This document shows positions 14,737-19,399 of a DNA stretch of 19,399 nucleotides, piece by piece. Both the position numbers and the translations under genes were made by a program. How positions within the stretch are numbered: position 1 is the stretch's first letter; each line of letters opens with the position of its first letter. Source of the stretch: Elusimicrobiota bacterium (lineage in GTDB: Bacteria; Elusimicrobiota; Elusimicrobia; 2-02-FULL-39-32); assembly GCA_016193115.1 (NCBI GenBank), contig JACPSV010000162.1:1-19399 (forward strand). The letters are read 5' to 3'. The notes beneath the pieces were generated by a model that was not told the origin of the DNA, searched no databases, and saw only the letters and a list, made by a program, of their open reading frames with translations.

Positions 14737-15956
14737 ACTACTTTTTGACGGAAGAACAACAAGCGATTCAAGAGACGGCGCGGGAAATCGCGCAAAAGAA
14801 AATTAAACCGGTGCGGGAACATTACGACGTTTCCGAAGAGTACCCCTGGCCGATTGTGGAAGAATTGCGGAAAGCCGATCTGTTTGGCGTCTATTTCCCA
14901 ACCCAATACGGTGGACTGGGCGGCGCTGGATTTGAGCTCTGTCTTGTCGTGGAAGAGATTTCGCGCGTCTGCGGGGGCACCGCATTGACCATCGCCTGCA
15001 CCGCTCTCTGCGCGTTTCCTATCATTCTTTTTGGCACGCCCAAACAGAAAGAAAAATATCTGCCGGACCTCGCGTCCGGAAAACGGTTGGGCGCTTTCAC
15101 GATCACGGAACCGGAAGCCGGATCGGACGCAACCGCCACAAGCTGCAAGGCGAAAAAAGAGGGAGACTATTACGTTCTCAACGGGACAAAAAATTTCTGT
15201 TCCAATGGAAACGCCGCGGAAATCTATACCTTGTTCGCGTCCACAAACCCTGCGCGCGGACCGCGGGGACTGTCCGCGTTCATCGTAGAAAAAGGGACTC
15301 CGGGATTCTCCATGGGTAAGAAAGAGGTCAAGATGGGAATCCGCGCCAGTCCCACCTACGAACTCAATTTCGATAATTGCAAAGTCCCTGCGGAGAATTT
15401 TCTGGGCGGGGAAGGGCACGGTTTGAGCGTGGCTCAAGGCACGTTCGATATCTCCAGGCCCGGCGTGGCGGCGCAAGCATTGGGAATCGCTCAGGGAGCG
15501 CTGGACGAGGCGTTGAATTATGCCCGCATGAGAAAACAGTTCGGCCAATCGGTCTTGTCTTTTCAATCTTCTCAACACATGGCGGCCGACATGGCGACTC
15601 AGATCGAAGCGGCGAGATCGCTTCTCTATTCGGTCACCAGAGCCATGGACAAAGATTTGCTTGCTGCCGAGGCCTTGAGTGAAAAATCGGGAAAAACGGT
15701 TTACGAAGAGCTGAAAAAAGTTTCCAGCAAACGTTGGACGAAATATTCGGCCATGGTGAAACTGTTCTGTTCCGATGTGGCCATGAAAGTCACAACCGAC
15801 GCTGTCCAACTTTGCGGCGGTATCGGCTACATGCGGGATTTCCCCGTAGAAAAGTACATGCGAGACGCCAAAATCACTCAGATCTATGAAGGCACCAACC
15901 AGATTCAGCGCAACGAAATCGGTTATGCCCTGATCAAAGAGTTGGCGAAAGGCTGA
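14733..15956 (+). CDS. Acyl-CoA dehydrogenase (short-chain/butyryl-CoA type), partner of adjacent Etf
   Basis: 407 residues. The enzyme interconverts acyl-CoA and trans-2-enoyl-CoA with FAD, exchanging electrons with Etf. The N-terminal helical domain (LTEEQQAIQETAREIA), the FAD/substrate loop FTITEPEAGSDATA, RKQFGQSVLSFQ, and MRDAKITQIYEGTNQIQR are all family marks. E386 in YEGTNQ is in the position of the catalytic base of short-chain and butyryl-CoA dehydrogenases. It is longer than the usual 380 residues because of about 24 extra residues near 306-330 (DKDLLAAEALSEKSG onward), between two C-terminal helices. The GTG at 14733 overlaps the rnc stop. With etfB and a ferredoxin-fused etfA it forms a CarCDE-like set, so it may work as a reductase in vivo. 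Substrate chain length is not known. Confidence 0.9.
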   Translation: MNYFLTEEQQAIQETAREIAQKKIKPVREHYDVSEEYPWPIVEELRKADLFGVYFPTQYGGLGGAGFELCLVVEEISRVCGGTALTIACTALCAFPIILFGTPKQKEKYLPDLASGKRLGAFTITEPEAGSDATATSCKAKKEGDYYVLNGTKNFCSNGNAAEIYTLFASTNPARGPRGLSAFIVEKGTPGFSMGKKEVKMGIRASPTYELNFDNCKVPAENFLGGEGHGLSVAQGTFDISRPGVAAQALGIAQGALDEALNYARMRKQFGQSVLSFQSSQHMAADMATQIEAARSLLYSVTRAMDKDLLAAEALSEKSGKTVYEELKKVSSKRWTKYSAMVKLFCSDVAMKVTTDAVQLCGGIGYMRDFPVEKYMRDAKITQIYEGTNQIQRNEIGYALIKELAKG

Positions 15957-15961
15957 CCTTC

Positions 15962-16735
15962 ATGCACATCCTCGCCTGCATCAAACAAACTCCGGCCACT
16001 TCCAACGTTCAAATAGACCCTAAAACCGGAACCCTGAAGAGAGAAGGGATGGCCGCGGCCATCAATCCTTTCGACGAGTACGCCATCGAAGAAGCCGTGC
16101 GCATCAAGGAAAAGGTTCCGAACACGGTCGTTTCCGTTCTGACGATGGGGCCGCCTCAAGCGGAAGAATCGCTTCGGGACGCCATCTCGCGCGGGTGCGA
16201 CCAGGCGTTCCATCTCTGTGACCGCGCGTTTGCCGGCGCCGACACCTACGCCACCTCTTACGCTCTGCAGATGGGAATTCGCAAAATCGAGACAGTCACC
16301 CAAAAGAAGGTGGATCTCATCCTCTGCGGCAAACAAACGAACGACGGAGAGCTGGACATTCCAAACGCCGCTTATGTTAAAAAAGTGGAAGAAATCAATG
16401 AAACCATGATACGCGTGTGGCGCATGATGGAAGATGGAGCGGATCTGATCGAATTACCTCTGCCCGCGCTCATCGCGGTGGTTAAAGAGATTAACGAACC
16501 CAGGGTTCCTTCTTTAAGAGGAAAGATGGCCGCAAAAAAAGCGGTCATTCCTCGCTGGACAGCACAGGACATTGAAGCGGACAAAACAAAAATTGGGTTA
16601 GGCGGATCTCCCACGATCGTGGCTTCCAGTTTCAATCCGCCGCCGCGTATAGGCGGAGTTAAGATTGGGGGAGCGACCGCGGAAGAAAAAGCAAAAAATC
16701 TAGTCGCAAAACTTTTGGAGATGAAACTTATTTAG
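15962..16735 (+). CDS. etfB: Electron transfer flavoprotein beta subunit with a shortened nucleotide-binding loop
   Basis: 257 residues. EtfB pairs with EtfA and binds AMP (ordinary Etf) or a second, bifurcating FAD. Family segments are clear: MHILACIKQTPAT, VLTMGPPQAEESLRDAISRG, DRAFAGADTYATSYAL, and PALIAVVKEINEPRVPSLRG. The segment CGKQTNDGELDIPNAAYV (C122 onward) is unusual. Family members normally have about 15 residues between DG and the following P, containing D-T-x-Q-V-G-P and IAE. Here only four (ELDI, 130-133) are left, a net loss of about 11 residues in frame. The rest aligns without gaps. AAAGG lies nine bases before the ATG. The gene is five bases after the dehydrogenase and 14 bases before etfA. 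The shortened loop could be real or an assembly-level deletion. Confidence 0.93.
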   Translation: MHILACIKQTPATSNVQIDPKTGTLKREGMAAAINPFDEYAIEEAVRIKEKVPNTVVSVLTMGPPQAEESLRDAISRGCDQAFHLCDRAFAGADTYATSYALQMGIRKIETVTQKKVDLILCGKQTNDGELDIPNAAYVKKVEEINETMIRVWRMMEDGADLIELPLPALIAVVKEINEPRVPSLRGKMAAKKAVIPRWTAQDIEADKTKIGLGGSPTIVASSFNPPPRIGGVKIGGATAEEKAKNLVAKLLEMKLI

Positions 16736-16749
16736 AAAGGTTCAAGACC

Positions 16750-18033
16750 ATGGCTAACGAAATCTATATTCTTCAAGATCGTTGTACGGGCTGCGGATCC
16801 TGCGTCAAGGTTTGTCCGGTCAACTGCATTTCCATGTCAGACCGCCCTAAACAAGAGGGGGTCCGCTGGAAAAAGCTGGCCACAATAGACGTTAACAAAT
16901 GCGTTTTCTGCAACGCCTGCGTGGAAGATTGCGACAAACTCTTTGAGAAAACGAAAGTAAAAGTTCCGAACCCCGACTTTTTCCATGCGATTGTCATGAA
17001 AAAAGAGGAAGTGAAGGTTCAAATTGACACCGCTTCTTACAAAGGGGTCTGGTGCTTTGCGGAACAAAGACACGGCCGTCTCATGCCCACGATCTTCGAG
17101 TTACTGCACGTGGCAAAAAAACTGTCTTCGGATTTAAATGAGGATCTTTCCGCCGTTTTAATGGGACACCAGGTTTCCCAGTACGCTCAGGATATCCTGG
17201 AGCATGGCGCAGACAAGGTCTACGTCCTCGACCACCCCATCTTCGAACACTTTTTGGATGAAGTTTACACCTGCGCCCTGACCGACCTGATCAAACGGGA
17301 GAAACCGAACAAGCTCCTGATGCCGGCCTCCATCATCGGACGGTCCTTCGCCAGCCGGGTGGCCATCGCCGCCCAAACTGGAATTACCGCGGACGCAACG
17401 GAACTTTCCATCAATCAAAAAAACGGGACGTTGCACGCGACCCGCCCCTCTTTCGGAGGGAACCTGATGGCCACGATTCTTTGCGAAAAGCATCGTCCGG
17501 AAATGGCCACCGTGCGGCCGATGTCTTTCCCGCGCGCGGCTCGTCAACCGGGACGCAAGGGGGAAATCGTCCGAGTGACCGTGGATCCCAGCCAATGGAA
17601 TATCCGCTCTAAGTTCGTCAAATATGAAGCGGAAAAAAATGAGACGATTGACATCACTGCCGCGGAGAAAATTGTTTCCGGAGGCAGAGGGTTAGGCAAA
17701 CCCGAAGGATTCAAGATCATCGAAGAATTCGCTCAAACGATCGGCGCGGCCGTGGGAGCAAGCCGTCCCACCGTAGACGCGGGCTGGATTCCGTACAAAC
17801 ACCAGGTCGGACTGACAGGAAGAACGGTCCGCCCTAAATTGTACATCGCCTGCGGCATCTCCGGCCAGATCCAGCACCTGGCGGGCATGTCTTCCGCAGA
17901 AGTGGTGATCGCGATCAACAAAGATCCCGAATGCCCCATGTTCAAATTAGCCACCCTCTCCGTGGAAGGGGATCTCTACGAGCTGATCCCTCTCATCATA
18001 CAAGAGATCAAAAGAGTCCGAGACCACAAATAG
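16750..18033 (+). CDS. etfA: Electron transfer flavoprotein alpha subunit with N-terminal 2[4Fe-4S] ferredoxin domain
   Basis: 427 residues against about 320 for ordinary EtfA. The extra N-terminus is a bacterial-type ferredoxin domain: C12, C15, C18, C22 (CTGCGSCVKVCP) and C51, C54, C57, C61 (CVFCNACVEDC), enough for two [4Fe-4S] clusters. After a linker, the EtfA N-domain begins near residue 95 (YKGVWCFAEQRHGRL). The C-terminal FAD domain shows VSGGRGLG, AVGASRPTVDAGW, QVGLTGRTVRPKLYIACGISGQIQH and INKDPECPMF, so the alpha-FAD site looks intact. The same fusion is known in CarE of caffeyl-CoA reductase and LctC of lactate dehydrogenase/Etf complexes, which use low-potential ferredoxin. AAAGG at 16736-16740 precedes the ATG by nine bases. 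Confidence 0.95.
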   Translation: MANEIYILQDRCTGCGSCVKVCPVNCISMSDRPKQEGVRWKKLATIDVNKCVFCNACVEDCDKLFEKTKVKVPNPDFFHAIVMKKEEVKVQIDTASYKGVWCFAEQRHGRLMPTIFELLHVAKKLSSDLNEDLSAVLMGHQVSQYAQDILEHGADKVYVLDHPIFEHFLDEVYTCALTDLIKREKPNKLLMPASIIGRSFASRVAIAAQTGITADATELSINQKNGTLHATRPSFGGNLMATILCEKHRPEMATVRPMSFPRAARQPGRKGEIVRVTVDPSQWNIRSKFVKYEAEKNETIDITAAEKIVSGGRGLGKPEGFKIIEEFAQTIGAAVGASRPTVDAGWIPYKHQVGLTGRTVRPKLYIACGISGQIQHLAGMSSAEVVIAINKDPECPMFKLATLSVEGDLYELIPLIIQEIKRVRDHK

Positions 18034-18062
18034 CCTGACCCATTTTCCCGACCCCTTTCCCC

Positions 18063-19399
18063 ATGAACGGACTCAATCCTGTCGAACTTTTCATTCCGGA
18101 AATGAAACAGCTCATTCAAAACAAAAATTTGGATGAGCTCAAAAACCTTCTAAAAGAGATGAACCCAATTGACTTGGCGGACGGGTTCAAACATTTTACC
18201 CAGGAACACCAGCTTCTGATTCTGAAACTCCTCAAACCCGAACGGGTGATCGAAGTCTTTGAAGAGCTGGAAGTTACGCAACAGGAATATCTGATCCTTC
18301 ACCTGGAGGACCTTACTCTTTCCCCGCTTCTGGAAGGAGTTCCATCCGACGTGACCGCCAAACTCTTCAAAAAACTTCCGGAAAAAACGGTCAAGAAGAT
18401 GGAACGACTCATGAAAAAAGAAAGGGTGGAGGTCATTCAAAGCCGTCTGGAATTTCCCGCCAGTTCCGTGGGATCCCTGATGCAGACAGGCGTGATTTCC
18501 GTGGGTCCGGATCTGACGGCAAAATCAGCTTTAGAACTGCTTCAATCCCGAACGCGCATGTACAAGGAAATGCCGATTGAGACCCTGTACGTCACCAACG
18601 AAAACAACAAACTCCTGGGAGGATTAACTTTAAGAACCCTGATTGCGGCCCCGCCGGACATCAAAGTGAAAGACATCATGGCTCCCGTTTCTCTGATCCG
18701 GATTCTTGCCAAATCGGATCAGGAAGAAGCAGCCAAGATATTTTCCCGCTACAAACTTATTTCCGCCCCTGTGGTAGATGACGACAACCGCTTGATCGGT
18801 GTTTTGATGGCAGACGACATGATCCAGGTTATTCAGCAGGAAGACACCGAAGATATCCAGAGACTTGCCGGCGTGGAAGCTTTAGAGCAACCCTACTTTA
18901 AGACAGCCTTCCTACAAATGATCCAGAAGAGAGCTACATGGCTCTGCATTTTATTTGTCGGAGAAATGTTGACGGCCACTGCCGTGGGTTTTTTTGTAAA
19001 GGAGATCGCCGAAGCGGTCGTTCTGGCTCTCTTTATACCCTTGATCATCAGCAGCGGGGGAAACTCCGGATCGCAAGCTTCCACGCTGATTGTGCGCGCG
19101 TTGGCTCTCAAAGAAGTGGGCATGAAAGACTGGTGGCGGGTGATGTGGAGAGAAGTCTCCTCAGGCCTGATTTTAGGGTTGATCTTGGGCACGCTTGGAT
19201 TCTTAAGGATCACGATCGGATCCCACTTTTCCGATGCTTATGGCCCGCACCCTCTCCCAATCGCAATCACGGTTGGTTTTTCCCTGACACTTGTTGTTCT
19301 CTGGGGAACGGTCACTGGTTCCCTCTTCCCCATCTTCCTTCGCCGTCTGGGTTTAGATCCTGCGGTAGCCTCTGCTCCTCTGGTTGCAACGCTGGTGGA
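18063..19399 (+). CDS. mgtE: Magnesium transporter MgtE, 3' end cut by window
   Basis: The frame is open from ATG 18063 to the window edge, giving about 445 residues of a family usually near 450. An N-terminal helical MgtE_N domain (about 25-128) is followed by two CBS domains (about 137-196 and 200-258), which sense intracellular Mg2+ in known MgtE. A connecting helix leads to membrane helices from about residue 292. The pore signature PLIISSGGNSGSQAS is at 326-340, and GLDPAVASAPLVATL is near the cut end. No Shine-Dalgarno precedes the ATG, and the leader is pyrimidine-rich. An in-frame stop at 18036 rules out a longer form; ATG 18102 is an alternative. It starts 29 bases after etfA with no terminator between, so read-through from the operon is possible. 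Confidence 0.93.
   Translation, partial: MNGLNPVELFIPEMKQLIQNKNLDELKNLLKEMNPIDLADGFKHFTQEHQLLILKLLKPERVIEVFEELEVTQQEYLILHLEDLTLSPLLEGVPSDVTAKLFKKLPEKTVKKMERLMKKERVEVIQSRLEFPASSVGSLMQTGVISVGPDLTAKSALELLQSRTRMYKEMPIETLYVTNENNKLLGGLTLRTLIAAPPDIKVKDIMAPVSLIRILAKSDQEEAAKIFSRYKLISAPVVDDDNRLIGVLMADDMIQVIQQEDTEDIQRLAGVEALEQPYFKTAFLQMIQKRATWLCILFVGEMLTATAVGFFVKEIAEAVVLALFIPLIISSGGNSGSQASTLIVRALALKEVGMKDWWRVMWREVSSGLILGLILGTLGFLRITIGSHFSDAYGPHPLPIAITVGFSLTLVVLWGTVTGSLFPIFLRRLGLDPAVASAPLVATLV

Noticed and set aside
14553..15809. 418-codon open frame on the minus strand opposite rnc and the acyl-CoA dehydrogenase
   Set aside because: Shadow of codon bias in two well-supported plus-strand genes; composition rich in R, F and H and no domain recognisable.

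Overview
This is a bacterial chromosome segment, about 19.4 kb, densely coding, and it looks chromosomal rather than phage or plasmid. I see no tRNA, rRNA, CRISPR array, transposase or phage gene. The genes point to a Gram-negative-type, probably anaerobic or fermentative bacterium: surface-glycan glycosyltransferases, a complete type II fatty-acid initiation/elongation block, and a ferredoxin-fused electron-transfer flavoprotein. The gene order and the dispersed 'cattcccgcgaaagcggga' palindromes would suit an uncultured lineage such as Omnitrophota, but this is a low-confidence impression made without any database search.

Region 1 (1-5670) is an envelope-glycan neighbourhood with mixed strands. 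It holds an FAD-dependent oxidoreductase cut by the left edge, a glycosyltransferase on the minus strand, a divergent GT4 glycosyltransferase, and a multi-pass GT-C (family 39/83-like) transferase on the minus strand. Its spacers hold structured non-coding DNA: a roughly 182-bp foldback (1254-1435), a second hairpin (1452-1498), and two nearly identical 73-bp palindromic repeats (3798-3870 and 5690-5762) in the same orientation on either side of the GT-C gene.

Region 2 (5800-7970) starts with a recognisable sigma70-type promoter and a strong ribosome binding site. It holds an isocitrate dehydrogenase gene overlapping a secreted class-A-beta-lactamase-like serine hydrolase gene by ATGA.

Region 3 (8019-14736) is a tightly packed housekeeping operon: ndk, rpmF, plsX, fabH, fabD, fabG, acpP, fabF, rnc, with mostly overlapping or near-adjacent genes. 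It supplies acyl-phosphate, malonyl transfer, condensation, ketoreduction and the acyl carrier. No dehydratase (fabZ) or enoyl reductase (fabI/K/V) lies in the window.

Region 4 (14733-18033) continues without a break into an acyl-CoA dehydrogenase, etfB and a ferredoxin-fused etfA. This is the layout of flavin-based electron-bifurcating acyl-CoA reductase/Etf complexes such as caffeyl-CoA reductase CarCDE. The most notable observation of the window is that EtfB appears to lack about 11 residues, exactly in the loop that normally holds AMP or the bifurcating FAD, while the rest of the protein looks intact. The acyl-CoA dehydrogenase carries an extra segment of about 24 residues. A magnesium transporter gene (mgtE) follows and is cut by the right edge.
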